Origin: Promethearchaeota archaeon
Lineage (GTDB): Archaea > Asgardarchaeota > Lokiarchaeia > Sigyniarchaeales > SOKP01
Direction of reading: 5' to 3'
Assembly: GCA_016840085.1 (NCBI GenBank)
Contig: JAEOTA010000018.1
Span: 62,001-126,000, forward strand
Length of the DNA stretch: 64,000 bases
Shown in pieces: positions 34,328-44,456 of this stretch. Under the pieces are notes generated by a model that was given only the letters and a program-made list of their open reading frames with translations, was not told where the DNA came from and did no database searches. The position numbers and the translations under genes were made by a program. Positions within the stretch are counted from its first letter, which is position 1; each line of letters opens with the position of its first letter.

Positions 34328-36334
34328 CTAGGTATAAAATCTTTTATTATTAAAATTTCTGTTATTTTGTTTAATAGATTCTAATTCTTCCAAATTATGT
34401 TGTAAAGTTTGAATCTTCTTATCGATAAGATAAATTTCCTTGTTTAGATTTCTAAAAGTCCTAAAATAATCACTTTCTGATATCAAACCTTGATCAAACT
34501 TCTTTTCAAGTTTTTTTAATGTAGTTTTAAGACCATATCGCTCTTTTTCTAATTCGTTCATCTTTTTTTGATTTTCTTTATCTAACTTATAAAGCTTTCT
34601 TTTATTTCGAAAAGATTTACCTGTTAAAACATTATCACGGCTGAACAAAGAGGATAAATGATTTCTATTAAATTCTTGGAATGTAGATTCGTCATTTGAG
34701 ATAATTGGGTCTTCATTAAAACCGTGTGTTTCGTCCATCTTTCTCATTATATTATGTCGATTATTAATATTATTAAATTGGGGATTATAACGATTATTAG
34801 GTTGAGGATTATAATTCTGAAATCTGGTTGGATCGTAAAGATTTTGCATAAAGAATTTGCTTTGATATTGGTTTTGTGGTGAGTATTGATTTAAATGATT
34901 TCTATAATTGTGTAAAAGCGCAGGAGATTGAAATACTTCTGGAAAACTGTTTATATTTTCGGGAATATATTGATTGTTTGGATATGAAATCATAGGATTA
35001 TTTGGAATTGGTTGCCTTAAATTTTGGTTATATTGTGAAGAGAATTGAGGATACATCTGAGAAGTAATATTTTGGATTTGGTTGGGTTGAAAATTATGAG
35101 AAAGAACTTTATTATAATTTTGAGGATTCCCATATCCTTTATTATATTGACATTTTAAACTGAAAAATGAATTAATACTTTCTTCTATGAAATCTATTAA
35201 AATGTTTAAATCAATATCGATTTCCCACAGTTCCTCTGCAGATTTTTTATCAAATATAGTAGTTTCATCAAAAGTTCTTGCCAAAAGAATATATTCAATT
35301 ACTCTTTTAATTGCTTTTGGAGGGAGTGTAAATTCATATTTACCATATTCAAACTCAATATACAATTTTTTGAATAGTTTTCCTTTTTCCTTAATCCGAA
35401 TTAAATCTTTAACTGGGGCTTTAAAGCTTAATTCTACTTTTTTTTTAAGTAAACCAAATTCATGAATAAATGATAAATCAAAATTAGTAATAAATAAGAT
35501 ACCCTTATCTTTCTTATATCTTTCTTCATTATTTAAACCATTAGCTAATTTAGCATGAATAGCATAAACAGGCTTCTCTTTCTCTGCTAAGTTTAGATGT
35601 TTTTTAAAATTAGTAAAATAATACCCTATTTTGTCAATAAATTTTAGATTTTTTTCAAAAGATTCTATGGTTTCATTAAAAGTATTAACATTATTTAATA
35701 CAAAATCATTGATAGAATTATAGCTACGAATAAGATTATCAAAAATCCCTTCGATAATTGTAATGTTCGTGTTAGGTTGGGCATATATATCAAAATAATA
35801 TTCTTTATAAAGAATTAATTGATGAAAATGAGCATTTATTTTATCATATAAGGTATTTTGCACATATATAAAGAGTTTAAAGAGAGCTAATAGATCTGAT
35901 TCCATTTTTGGAAAATGGTAATATTTAATTGGAGGATCTCTTGCTGTTTTTATTTTTTGTTGATATTTATATAAAGTATTAAGAACATCTCTTAAAGGAT
36001 TAACAAATAACCTTGAATTCTTGATTAATTCTAAAAAGGATTTTTCTAATTCTTCTTTTTTCTCATAAATATTAATAATTTTATGTGAGCTACATTTTGG
36101 GCATGATTTTAAAAGTTGGTGATCTTTTACAATATTTTCATTTCCGCAATCTTTACATCTTATTGTTTTTTCAGAATCAGTAACTTCAATGTTTTTGGAA
36201 TTACAATCTTGACAGATATAACTATCAACTTTTTTCTCATGTAAACAGTCAGAACAACAATTAGCACCACATTCTTCACAATAGTAAGCTAACTTTACAT
36301 ATCGTTGACAAAAACGACAAATTTGCTCTGACAT
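34328..36334 (-). CDS. Zinc-finger, PH/GRAM-like and Asn/Gln-rich prion-like domain protein
   Basis: 668 residues of unknown function with a mosaic look. Several cysteine pairs at the N-terminus (CRFC, CEECGANCCSDC, CQDC, CKDCGNE, CPKC; about residues 6-80) resemble a B-box plus zinc ribbon. A helical region (about 95-240) is followed by a beta-rich stretch KGILFITNFDLSFIHEFGLL...LYIEFEYGKYEFTLPP (about 275-345) that looks like a PH/GRAM fold. About 160 residues (400-560) are Asn, Gln, Tyr and Pro rich, like a prion-like disordered domain. The last 80 residues form a charged coiled coil. The architecture is eukaryote-like. No signal peptide or membrane helix. Placed alone. Confidence 0.65.
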   Translation of the reverse strand: MSEQICRFCQRYVKLAYYCEECGANCCSDCLHEKKVDSYICQDCNSKNIEVTDSEKTIRCKDCGNENIVKDHQLLKSCPKCSSHKIINIYEKKEELEKSFLELIKNSRLFVNPLRDVLNTLYKYQQKIKTARDPPIKYYHFPKMESDLLALFKLFIYVQNTLYDKINAHFHQLILYKEYYFDIYAQPNTNITIIEGIFDNLIRSYNSINDFVLNNVNTFNETIESFEKNLKFIDKIGYYFTNFKKHLNLAEKEKPVYAIHAKLANGLNNEERYKKDKGILFITNFDLSFIHEFGLLKKKVELSFKAPVKDLIRIKEKGKLFKKLYIEFEYGKYEFTLPPKAIKRVIEYILLARTFDETTIFDKKSAEELWEIDIDLNILIDFIEESINSFFSLKCQYNKGYGNPQNYNKVLSHNFQPNQIQNITSQMYPQFSSQYNQNLRQPIPNNPMISYPNNQYIPENINSFPEVFQSPALLHNYRNHLNQYSPQNQYQSKFFMQNLYDPTRFQNYNPQPNNRYNPQFNNINNRHNIMRKMDETHGFNEDPIISNDESTFQEFNRNHLSSLFSRDNVLTGKSFRNKRKLYKLDKENQKKMNELEKERYGLKTTLKKLEKKFDQGLISESDYFRTFRNLNKEIYLIDKKIQTLQHNLEELESIKQNNRNFNNKRFYT

Positions 36335-36487
36335 TTTTTTAATTTAAACCCAACCTAATAAGATAAAAATTCGTTTATAATCGCTTTATCAGAAGAATAA
36401 CAAATTTCAAACCATAAAAAAAGTTATATTATTGTTATATTATCCAGATATGGTGAGTGAGAAAAATAAGTGTGAATCTTAAAAAAG

Positions 36488-36781
36488 TTATTTTATTATT
36501 TTTACTTTTTTTCCTAACGCTTGCCCAGGAACTCCTGCTTTTTTAAAATGAGCTCTTACAGCACCATTATTTCCATGCGCACGAGTTATTACACCTTTTA
36601 ATTCCTTACCTGAAGGAGTATCCCAAACAACGGTCCTTCCAATAAGTCTGTTTGCCTCTTTTCTTGTCCTTATATTTGGAAAAACTAAAATACAGTGTTT
36701 CTGATGAACTGTGTGACGACCCCTTTTATAATTTGATATAACTCCTTCCATACCCAAAATATCTAATTTACTTAATGACAT
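36488..36781 (-). CDS. rpl35ae: Ribosomal protein L35Ae
   Basis: 97 residues matching L35Ae, a large-subunit protein of archaea and eukaryotes. GVISNYKRGRHTVHQKH near the start, RLIGRTVVWDTPSGKELKGVI in the centre and the C-terminal TRAHGNNGAVRAHFKKAGVPGQALG (about residues 66-90) are family signatures. Length and both termini are normal. It stands as a single gene divergent from the ceramidase-like gene, with 173 bases between them. Confidence 0.94.
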   Translation of the reverse strand: MSLSKLDILGMEGVISNYKRGRHTVHQKHCILVFPNIRTRKEANRLIGRTVVWDTPSGKELKGVITRAHGNNGAVRAHFKKAGVPGQALGKKVKIIK

Positions 36782-36954
36782 AGATGACTAATCAGCAGTT
36801 AAATTTAATTTTCTGTATTAATAGGAAAAATACTCCAAAACTATTAAGTTTTTTCGATTATATTGTTATTTCTTAAAAAATAGGATTGAAATTAAGATAT
36901 TCATAGTATCTTAGTAAAAAACATTTTTGAACTTATCAAGTTTAATATAATTAA

Positions 36955-38358
36955 ATGAGAGTAGCTTTTAGTAAAATTAAACTTACACCAAAAAATTATA
37001 TTGGAAAATCCTTGGCAGGTTATACAAGAAAAGACCCTTGTTTGGGGAAATTAGATGATATCTATGCGTATGCTGTTTTAATTGATGGAACTTCAGAAGC
37101 TACTAAAAAAAGTATTTTATTATTGATTTCAATAGATACCTTAAAAATTCCGTTATCAATTTCAAAATATATTAAGAAAAAAATCAGTTCTAATCATCCC
37201 AAATTAGATTCTGAACATATTTTAATACATGCCACTCATACACATGCTTCTTTCGATCTTACTGGTGAGTTCTATAAACCAGGAGGTACTTTTAATGTGA
37301 TGAAGGGCATAATGTTTGGGGCGAATAGAAATGATAGTTATATAGTATGGTTTGCTAGAAAGATTATTAAAATGGTCAAGGAATTATTTAATAAACTAAA
37401 ACCATGTATCATTGCTTCTAAGAAAGAAAAATTTAATCCAGATATTGTAATCAATCGAAGACATCCTACAAGTAATACGAAACCACATTTAGGTGTTATT
37501 ACTTTTAAAAGCTTAGATACAAAAGAATTGGTTGGAATTATTGTTAATTATGCTTGTCATCCTACAACTCTATCCTATAAAAATAATAAACTATCAGCTG
37601 ATTATCCTGGACGAATAATTCATAAAATAGAAGAATTAACTAATGGTAGAATAAACACTATATATTTTAATGGTCCTTCGGGAGATTTAAATCCTATAAC
37701 TACTTGTGGAATAGATTATCCAAAATTAGAAGTTGACAAATCTCTTATATACGATCAACTTGGAACTTATGAAGACACAATTAGAATTGGAAATTCTATA
37801 GCAGAAGCGGCATTAAAATTGGCTAATAGTATTTCAGAGGAGGATTATTTTGATAGTATTGAAATTCAGCCCAATACAAAATATATCTGGATTCCTATGA
37901 AAGATTATAAATATATTTCGAAATTATGGTTAAAAAACAAGCTTATTTTTGCACTCAAGAAATATTTCTTATTAATGGTTGCTAGAGTTAATATACTCAA
38001 TTCAAATTTCCCAATCTTTATTTTAAATAAGAAAATTTTAGGGATAAAATGTAAGACTTTAATTCAAAATATTAAAATTAAAATCAGTAAAAAGTCTAAA
38101 TCAAAGGAGTTTAGCATTTTGACCATTCCAGGTGAATTATTTGAAGATATTGGCAAATTTTTATATAGATATTCAATAACAGGAATAATGAATACATATA
38201 TATTTCAAAATACTCAAGATTGGATTGCTTATTTATTTCCACTAAAAGAATACATTAATGAAGGAGGTTATGAGCCAATACCGAGTTTCAGTCCTATCTG
38301 TGGATATTATATAAAAAATGAGATGAGGAATCTTATAAATGATATAAAAAAAATATAG
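36955..38358 (+). CDS. Neutral/alkaline ceramidase-like hydrolase
   Basis: 467 residues resembling the N-terminal catalytic part of neutral ceramidases and related agmatinase-unrelated archaeal hydrolases. HILIHATHTHASFD (about residues 90-103) and VNYACHPTTL (about 200-209) hold the histidines that bind zinc, and ADYPGRI follows as in the family; a late Glu-bearing ITIPGELFED-like segment (LTIPGELFED) also fits. There is no signal peptide, unlike secreted bacterial and eukaryotic ceramidases, so an intracellular amidase acting on another lipid or amide is likely. Substrate uncertain. Convergent with the C69-type gene, 8 bases apart. Confidence 0.76.
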   Translation: MRVAFSKIKLTPKNYIGKSLAGYTRKDPCLGKLDDIYAYAVLIDGTSEATKKSILLLISIDTLKIPLSISKYIKKKISSNHPKLDSEHILIHATHTHASFDLTGEFYKPGGTFNVMKGIMFGANRNDSYIVWFARKIIKMVKELFNKLKPCIIASKKEKFNPDIVINRRHPTSNTKPHLGVITFKSLDTKELVGIIVNYACHPTTLSYKNNKLSADYPGRIIHKIEELTNGRINTIYFNGPSGDLNPITTCGIDYPKLEVDKSLIYDQLGTYEDTIRIGNSIAEAALKLANSISEEDYFDSIEIQPNTKYIWIPMKDYKYISKLWLKNKLIFALKKYFLLMVARVNILNSNFPIFILNKKILGIKCKTLIQNIKIKISKKSKSKEFSILTIPGELFEDIGKFLYRYSITGIMNTYIFQNTQDWIAYLFPLKEYINEGGYEPIPSFSPICGYYIKNEMRNLINDIKKI

Positions 38359-38366
38359 TTTTATTT

Positions 38367-39533
38367 CTACTCACTAAGATTTTCAGCTTTTATCCAAGCT
38401 TCTTGATTAATCTTATTTAATTCAGTGATAATATTTTCTTTAGTTAAATAGGGCTTCTCTTGTATTATTTTCTCTACTTTAGATAATAAATCAGATTCTA
38501 AACTTCTTAGTTTAGAAATGTTTATTCGTGATTTTGACATAGTATGTTTACACCAATACCATTCTAGATCAACGTTTTTATATGGCCCAGGTTCATAATA
38601 TTTTTGTCCTTCTACAGGAAAAATATAAGGTTTATAGATGCTAAGACACGGTAACGTGGTCCCAGTGAACCAATGTATTGATTGTTTTCCTTTCCTTAGA
38701 TGTGAAACTTGAGAACCTGTGGATTCAAAACCTCCATGCATACAAATTCCTGCATCATGTTCTCTAAGAAATTTCATCATCATTTCATGAGTTATATTCC
38801 CTTTATTTTCGTTCAAAAGTAGTGCTGATTTTCCACCTCGAGATAATGGAGATGGTTTGTCAGAGATATAAGATCCTGAAAAGGATACTGCGAAATCAAA
38901 ATCATTATCATCTTTACAATAACCTTTTTCTATAGCATGCTGGATAATCCCATCGCTGCGAATATCTCCTTTACCTCTAATTGAAATGCCATTTGATATT
39001 GATCTTACATCCTTTACTTTTTCAGCGACCCACCACACGTCAGCAGTTTCTAATACAAACGCTTCATTAGGATCGGCAATTAAAAATGAATTATGATACA
39101 TCCAATTCGGATCGTTATAAGCACATCCTCCACCTTGTCCATATTTTTCTAATAAAGCAACAATGATAGTTAATGCTTCTTTTGCCGTTTTCCCTCTTTC
39201 AAGGCCTAGTCTTAATACATCCATGCCTAATAATCCAATAGATCTTAACGATTCATGAGTATATACGGCTTCATTCCCAATCGCAACACCACATTCATTA
39301 ACACCCATTTCTGCCCCCCACATCCACCATGGTTGGCTCAATAACACAGCATAAGTTTCAGAAACTTGAGGAATTGAGATATAAGTACATTTTAATTCTT
39401 CTCCCTTTGAATGCATAGCTCCTGGATTATATGTTATTAATTGGACCTCATTATAAGGTCTATCAGAATTTTTTCCAAATATAATGTTTCTATCTTTTGT
39501 AGAATTACCAAGTGCTACTAATGTGTCACACAT
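38367..39533 (-). CDS. C69-family (secernin-like) Ntn hydrolase
   Basis: 388 residues. MCDTLVALGNSTKDRNIIFG at the start places Cys2 as the N-terminal nucleophile once Met is removed, typical of peptidase family C69 and secernins. FGKNSDRPYNEVQ and WWMWGAEMGVNECGVAIGNEA (split, about residues 68-90) continue the Ntn-hydrolase core. ADPNEAFVLETADVWWVA near 150 is also conserved. It should cleave dipeptides or related amides. It is followed on the same strand by gene order M20 - C69 (24 bases between them), suggesting a peptide-degrading pair. Confidence 0.86.
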   Translation of the reverse strand: MCDTLVALGNSTKDRNIIFGKNSDRPYNEVQLITYNPGAMHSKGEELKCTYISIPQVSETYAVLLSQPWWMWGAEMGVNECGVAIGNEAVYTHESLRSIGLLGMDVLRLGLERGKTAKEALTIIVALLEKYGQGGGCAYNDPNWMYHNSFLIADPNEAFVLETADVWWVAEKVKDVRSISNGISIRGKGDIRSDGIIQHAIEKGYCKDDNDFDFAVSFSGSYISDKPSPLSRGGKSALLLNENKGNITHEMMMKFLREHDAGICMHGGFESTGSQVSHLRKGKQSIHWFTGTTLPCLSIYKPYIFPVEGQKYYEPGPYKNVDLEWYWCKHTMSKSRINISKLRSLESDLLSKVEKIIQEKPYLTKENIITELNKINQEAWIKAENLSE

Positions 39534-39556
39534 AATCCTTTTTTCGGAATGTTTGT

Positions 39557-40777
39557 TTATTTGAGGTAATTTAAGGCCGTAAGCGCAAAAATTTTTGTTA
39601 CATTTATAACATCTTCGATATAAACAAACTCATCAGTGGAGTGAATATTACTCTCCCCTCGAAAAGATCCTATTAATATTGTTTCTATTCCTTTTTGTTG
39701 AAAAAAATGGGCGTCTGTAGTAGGGAGAAGGGCTTTAAACTCTCTCTCTTCATTATATACTGTCTTGAATGCATTTTTAACTATTTTAGCAAAATTTGAG
39801 TTAATATCTGTTATTTGTGGTTCAATATAAACTGGAATTTGAACGATTATGTTTAAATCTGGATCTTTTCTCTTTAAATCCTCAACAAAATCTAGTATTC
39901 TTGTTTTTAAATCCTCCAAATTTTGTTCTGGTATAGTATTTATTAAGCAATTTAAAATGCATTTATCAGGTATTGAAGTAACTGAAACTCCTCCTTCTAT
40001 TGATGTAAAATTAACACTACTAATTTTAGATGGCATATCCGGAGGAAGCGGATATTTTGTTTCCTTAAATTTTAATTCTTCTTGTATCTCCATTAGAAAA
40101 TTCATAATTAGAAGCATTTTATTAATTGCATTTATCCCGGAATATTTATTACGATTAGGGGAGAGTAAATCGGGCCATCCTTGTGCATGTCTACGTATTC
40201 CTTTAATATTAAAACTTATTTGAAACGTTCCTCCTCGAAAAGCCACTGGATAATCACTAATGGAATCACCCAATAAACAAGCATCTCCTTTTACAATCTC
40301 CTCATTAACAAGATATTTAGCTCCTAGGAAACCTCCAATCTCCTCATTTATTACTGCCGTTATGATTAATTTTCCATTTAAATCAAATCCAGCATCTAAT
40401 AAAGCTTTGGTTGCAAAAATTTCGGCAGCTATACAAGATTTATCATCAGCAGTTCCACGACCATATATCCTATCTCCTATTTTTTCAGCCCCATGCGGTT
40501 TTTTTGTCCAACCGTTATAAGTAGCAACTGTATCAAGATGGGCATTAAATATTAAAGTGGGACCTTTATCATTGCCTATTTCACCTATAACATTATGCCT
40601 TTTCCTTTGAGTATTTATTCCAAGCTCGCTTATTTTAGAAGCGATAAATTTAGATATTTCTTTATATTTGCCGGGAGGAACTTCTGAAGGGATTTTTATA
40701 AGTTCTTGAAGAAATTCAATAATTTCTCCTTTCATATTGTCAATTTTTTCTAGAACTATTTTTTCTATACCATTCAT
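39557..40777 (-). CDS. M20-family metallopeptidase (ArgE/DapE/ACY1 type)
   Basis: 406 residues. Zinc and catalytic motifs are intact: NAHLDTV (about residues 79-85), GRGTADDKS with the bridging Asp (about 108-116), INEEIGGFLGAKYL (general-base Glu and ligand, about 146-159) and a late GESNIHSTDEFV with the last His. The lid domain lies between residues 190 and 310. The substrate could be an acylated amino acid or a small peptide. It precedes the C69 gene by 24 bases on the same strand, so both probably share an mRNA. ATG at 40777 fits the family N-terminus. Confidence 0.88.
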   Translation of the reverse strand: MNGIEKIVLEKIDNMKGEIIEFLQELIKIPSEVPPGKYKEISKFIASKISELGINTQRKRHNVIGEIGNDKGPTLIFNAHLDTVATYNGWTKKPHGAEKIGDRIYGRGTADDKSCIAAEIFATKALLDAGFDLNGKLIITAVINEEIGGFLGAKYLVNEEIVKGDACLLGDSISDYPVAFRGGTFQISFNIKGIRRHAQGWPDLLSPNRNKYSGINAINKMLLIMNFLMEIQEELKFKETKYPLPPDMPSKISSVNFTSIEGGVSVTSIPDKCILNCLINTIPEQNLEDLKTRILDFVEDLKRKDPDLNIIVQIPVYIEPQITDINSNFAKIVKNAFKTVYNEEREFKALLPTTDAHFFQQKGIETILIGSFRGESNIHSTDEFVYIEDVINVTKIFALTALNYLK

Positions 40778-41026
40778 ATTCTCTAAATTTTTTTTAATTT
40801 AAGGATATAAGTAATAATATTACATATTATCAATATTAGAAAATAAAAAACTTTTATGAGTAAATTTTAAGATATTACTATTTCTGTCATAATTTCTCAT
40901 ACAAATCCAAATTTAATTAAGTTTTAATAAAATTCTTATTTTAAAGAATTAAATAATACTATACTTAGATTAATAGATTTATTATTTTTATTCCGCTAAT
41001 AAGAGTCTTTTTAAAAGAATTGAAAT

Positions 41027-42841
41027 ATGTTGAAAGAGACTAAAGAAAATATTTGGATATTTACATTTGAATATGCAGGAATAGCTAAAGTGGGGGGTCT
41101 TGGAGAAGTTCCTGCAAATCAAGCCAAACACCTTGCTAATGATTTTAATATCACTGTATTTATTCCCTCTCACGGGCAAATTGATCGGTTAAGAAAAAAG
41201 CATATCCTTGAAAAATTACCCTTTAATTGTGTGGGACAAATTAACCCTTTAATTTTTGGAATTAATGAACCAGAAGAAAATTACAATATATCTTTTTTTA
41301 AATTAAGAATAAATAATGTTAACATCATTTTATTATCTGGTGAAAACATATTTACACGTAGGTTTTTGGATGATTCTATTGTTTACAACCCAGATACGCT
41401 TGATGGGAAAATATGTCTTTTTAGCATTGGAATGCGATGTTTTATTGATTTTCTAATTGATGCTCATAAATCTGATTTACCAAACGCAATACATCTACAT
41501 GATTATCATGCTGTTATACCATTTATAGGAATAAAGCAAAGATTAATTAAAAATGGTTTAGATGTACCTTCAATTATTACAATCCATTTATTGACTTGGC
41601 CAAGGTATAATATTGATTTTTATTACGCTTGTGGAATTGATCAAACACCAATAACCATCCTTTTCAAAGATGGAATTAAATCTTTAACTTTAAATGAAAT
41701 TTTTAAAATTCATCAAAATTCAGATCATTACAACGATGTATATCAAAATCCTACAGTTGAACAAATTGGGGCACTTATTTGTGATATAATCACTACAGTA
41801 AGCCAATCCTATTTGATCTCCCATATTATTCCTAACTGTGGAAAATATTTAATTGAATTTAAATCCGATTTTGTCTGGGATGGTTGTGATTGGGATTTTG
41901 AAGAGATTTATCAAAATGTCAATCAAGTTATGGGATATGAAGTGCGGGAGGTGCTTAAAATCCCATATCAACAAAAGCTAACTAAATCTAATTTAAAAGA
42001 ATATTTACTTACCTACAAAATTAGCCATTTAAGCCAAAGTCCATTAATCAATTCAGCTAAAGTATTAGCAACTATTAATGAAATTTCAAATGGAAATCCT
42101 TTTAAAAAAAATGGAATGGTAAAACCCTTTTCTGATTCAGGACCATTAGTTATCACTACAGGAAGAATATCTCCTCAAAAGGGTTTTGATATTGTATTTA
42201 AGGCAGTCCCAGAGGTCTTGGATGTGGTATCTAATGCGAAATTTCTTTTTCTTATATTACCTACTGATTATAGCTTGAATGAAATTAGAGAGTATTCTTA
42301 TTATGTAAAAAAATATCCCCGCAATATTAGAATCATTTTTGGGGTTGCTTCTGAAATTTTTAATTTAGCACATTTGGCTGCAGATGTCTATTGTGCGTTA
42401 TCAAGATGGGAACCCTTTGGTATTATGGCCTTAGAAGCTATGGCGTCGAAGCTTCCAATAATAGCGACAAAGGTTGGAGGGCTCCAAGAAACTATTATAG
42501 ATATGAGAATATATCCTGAAATTGGCACGGGTATTTTAATAGAAAAAGATAATCCCTCGCAATTTTCTGATGCATTAATTTCACTTTTTAAAGCATTAGA
42601 AGTTGCTGATAGAGTAGAAGTTTCTGAAACTCATACGGTTTATGATGCTGATACATTTAAAATTGTAAATCAAATTCCAGATGATATTATTAAATCTCGC
42701 GTTTTGATTGATGCTAACTATTTTTATCAGATAAGAGAGAATTGTATCAAGAGAGTGATAAATAATTTCACATGGAAAAATGTTTCACAAAAATTAATTG
42801 AGTTATATTCCAAAATACAGAAGATTCATAATCTAACATAA
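41027..42841 (+). CDS. glgA: Glycogen synthase, GT5 family
   Basis: 604 residues. The N-terminal KVGGLGEVPANQA motif (about residues 22-34) binds the nucleotide-sugar. The C-terminal Rossmann domain has TTGRISPQKGFD (about 375-386), and LSRWEPFGIMALEAMASKLP followed by TKVGGLQETI, the retaining-GT motif with the conserved Glu. It transfers glucose from ADP- or UDP-glucose to a glucan. It is longer than a bacterial GlgA because of an insert after the first 150 residues, as in some archaeal enzymes. With the GH57 protein it suggests storage glucan metabolism. Standing alone on the + strand. Confidence 0.88.
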   Translation: MLKETKENIWIFTFEYAGIAKVGGLGEVPANQAKHLANDFNITVFIPSHGQIDRLRKKHILEKLPFNCVGQINPLIFGINEPEENYNISFFKLRINNVNIILLSGENIFTRRFLDDSIVYNPDTLDGKICLFSIGMRCFIDFLIDAHKSDLPNAIHLHDYHAVIPFIGIKQRLIKNGLDVPSIITIHLLTWPRYNIDFYYACGIDQTPITILFKDGIKSLTLNEIFKIHQNSDHYNDVYQNPTVEQIGALICDIITTVSQSYLISHIIPNCGKYLIEFKSDFVWDGCDWDFEEIYQNVNQVMGYEVREVLKIPYQQKLTKSNLKEYLLTYKISHLSQSPLINSAKVLATINEISNGNPFKKNGMVKPFSDSGPLVITTGRISPQKGFDIVFKAVPEVLDVVSNAKFLFLILPTDYSLNEIREYSYYVKKYPRNIRIIFGVASEIFNLAHLAADVYCALSRWEPFGIMALEAMASKLPIIATKVGGLQETIIDMRIYPEIGTGILIEKDNPSQFSDALISLFKALEVADRVEVSETHTVYDADTFKIVNQIPDDIIKSRVLIDANYFYQIRENCIKRVINNFTWKNVSQKLIELYSKIQKIHNLT

Positions 42842-42971
42842 ATCGAGGGATGAGCTTATTTTATTTATTTTTAATGTCTTTAAACTTCACATTGTATCAA
42901 GAATTGACAATATATAATTATAAATATTTCACCTTTTACAATGTAATAACTGTTGTAGGTTGGTTTCTTGG

Positions 42972-44246
42972 CTATAACCAAAACACGAGCAAAAGACCTA
43001 TAAGAGGGATTAAAGCGGCAAAAGGCAAAACCAAAGTAGGAGAATAAATAATCCAAATAAATGCAAATACTTGGTAAGAAATAATTTTAGCTACTTGAAG
43101 ATCTGTAATCCAAATACCCATATAAAATGCTCTATCCATAGGAGCTCGGTTTATTATATATTTCACAGCTCCTGTATATATACATCCCCAACCAAAACCA
43201 AGGCAAATCTGACCAATTATGAAATAGATTAGAAGACCCGTAGCAGAACCGCCCGCATAACAAAGTAAGGTTAATGCTGACAAGCTAAATCCAACAGCGA
43301 GCATTAATTTTTCTGAGACTTTTGGATTATCTACGATTCTTCCCATAATCACCATAGCTAGCACTTGTAAAATAGGGTTAAGAGCAATAACAACACCAAT
43401 TAACCCTATAGAAATACCTGCGTCAGTTAGTATAAGGCTTATTATCTGAAGGAAAGGTATAACACCGAATTGGCGAAAAAAGACACTAATAAAGAGAAGG
43501 AATTTGACCTTTGCTCTTTTTCTTGTGTTTTTCAATTTTCCCTGTACCGACTCTTGTATTAATAATTCTTCTTTAATAATTTCAGTCTCACTGTCATTAA
43601 TTGTCATTTCTTCCTTCTTTATATCTCGCACGGGTATAGCAAATAATAGGGCTATCATTGTTGCTATTATCAAGAAGAGGACTAACGATCCTACTCCAAA
43701 AATTGAAATAATGAAACTTGAACTTAAAACTCCAATAGCCCAACCAGTGCTTTTAGTTGCATTAAGAAGTGATAGCTGAGCTCCACTAACTTCAATTGTA
43801 TCTAAATTTGCATCAAATTCATTTTTTTTATTTGCTTTTTCCACAATATCAGCAAATAAAGCATTCGATGCAGGCATTCTCATCCCTAATAGAGAACCCC
43901 TAAAAAAATTTAATATACTATAAAATATAATATGATTAATCAGATTTAACAATAAAAATACAATAATTTGAGAAAATAAGGCAAAAATGAAAAATAATTT
44001 TCTACGACCTGTTCTGTCGCTTATTCTTCCAAATAACCATGAAAAGATGGCCATACCGACGCCCATCCAAGTCAAAATAAATATTATTTCTCCAGCAGAG
44101 AAACCTTTTGAATCTAAAAATAACGGTAAGAATGCAAAATAAGCATAACCAGCTATACCTGCAAAAAACACAGCAATTGTAAGGGAAATCTTGTTTATAG
44201 TGAATTTTTGTTCATCAGATTCAATCTGAATCTTCAGTAGCTTCAT
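42972..44246 (-). CDS. Major facilitator superfamily transporter
   Basis: 424 residues with about twelve hydrophobic helices. The loop between helices 2 and 3 carries FGRISDRTGRRKLFF (about residues 71-85), the standard MFS motif A, and a charged central loop (about 205-245) splits the two six-helix halves; the second half repeats a weaker form, MGRIVDNPK. The substrate cannot be read. The nearest neighbours are glycogen synthase and the XPD-like helicase, which give no hint. The + ORF 42850-43047 at its 3' end is a shadow. Confidence 0.85.
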   Translation of the reverse strand: MKLLKIQIESDEQKFTINKISLTIAVFFAGIAGYAYFAFLPLFLDSKGFSAGEIIFILTWMGVGMAIFSWLFGRISDRTGRRKLFFIFALFSQIIVFLLLNLINHIIFYSILNFFRGSLLGMRMPASNALFADIVEKANKKNEFDANLDTIEVSGAQLSLLNATKSTGWAIGVLSSSFIISIFGVGSLVLFLIIATMIALLFAIPVRDIKKEEMTINDSETEIIKEELLIQESVQGKLKNTRKRAKVKFLLFISVFFRQFGVIPFLQIISLILTDAGISIGLIGVVIALNPILQVLAMVIMGRIVDNPKVSEKLMLAVGFSLSALTLLCYAGGSATGLLIYFIIGQICLGFGWGCIYTGAVKYIINRAPMDRAFYMGIWITDLQVAKIISYQVFAFIWIIYSPTLVLPFAALIPLIGLLLVFWL

Positions 44247-44456
44247 GTTAATTGAAATTATTATTTAATTATTAATTTAATTGATGATGAAAGTATTATT
44301 GATTTTTTTTATAAATACAGTATCGCTTCTTAAGATAGGAATTTTACAATTTAATAAATCTTTAAGACAGTAAACATTAAAAAAGATTATTAACGATTTT
44401 TCTATTATTATCCACTCTAAGTATCTTTATAAAATTTCAACCAAAACAAAAAATAC

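Noticed and set aside
42850-43047. 65-residue ORF after glycogen synthase
   Set aside because: Its 3' half is antisense to the MFS gene and the rest is AT-rich spacer.
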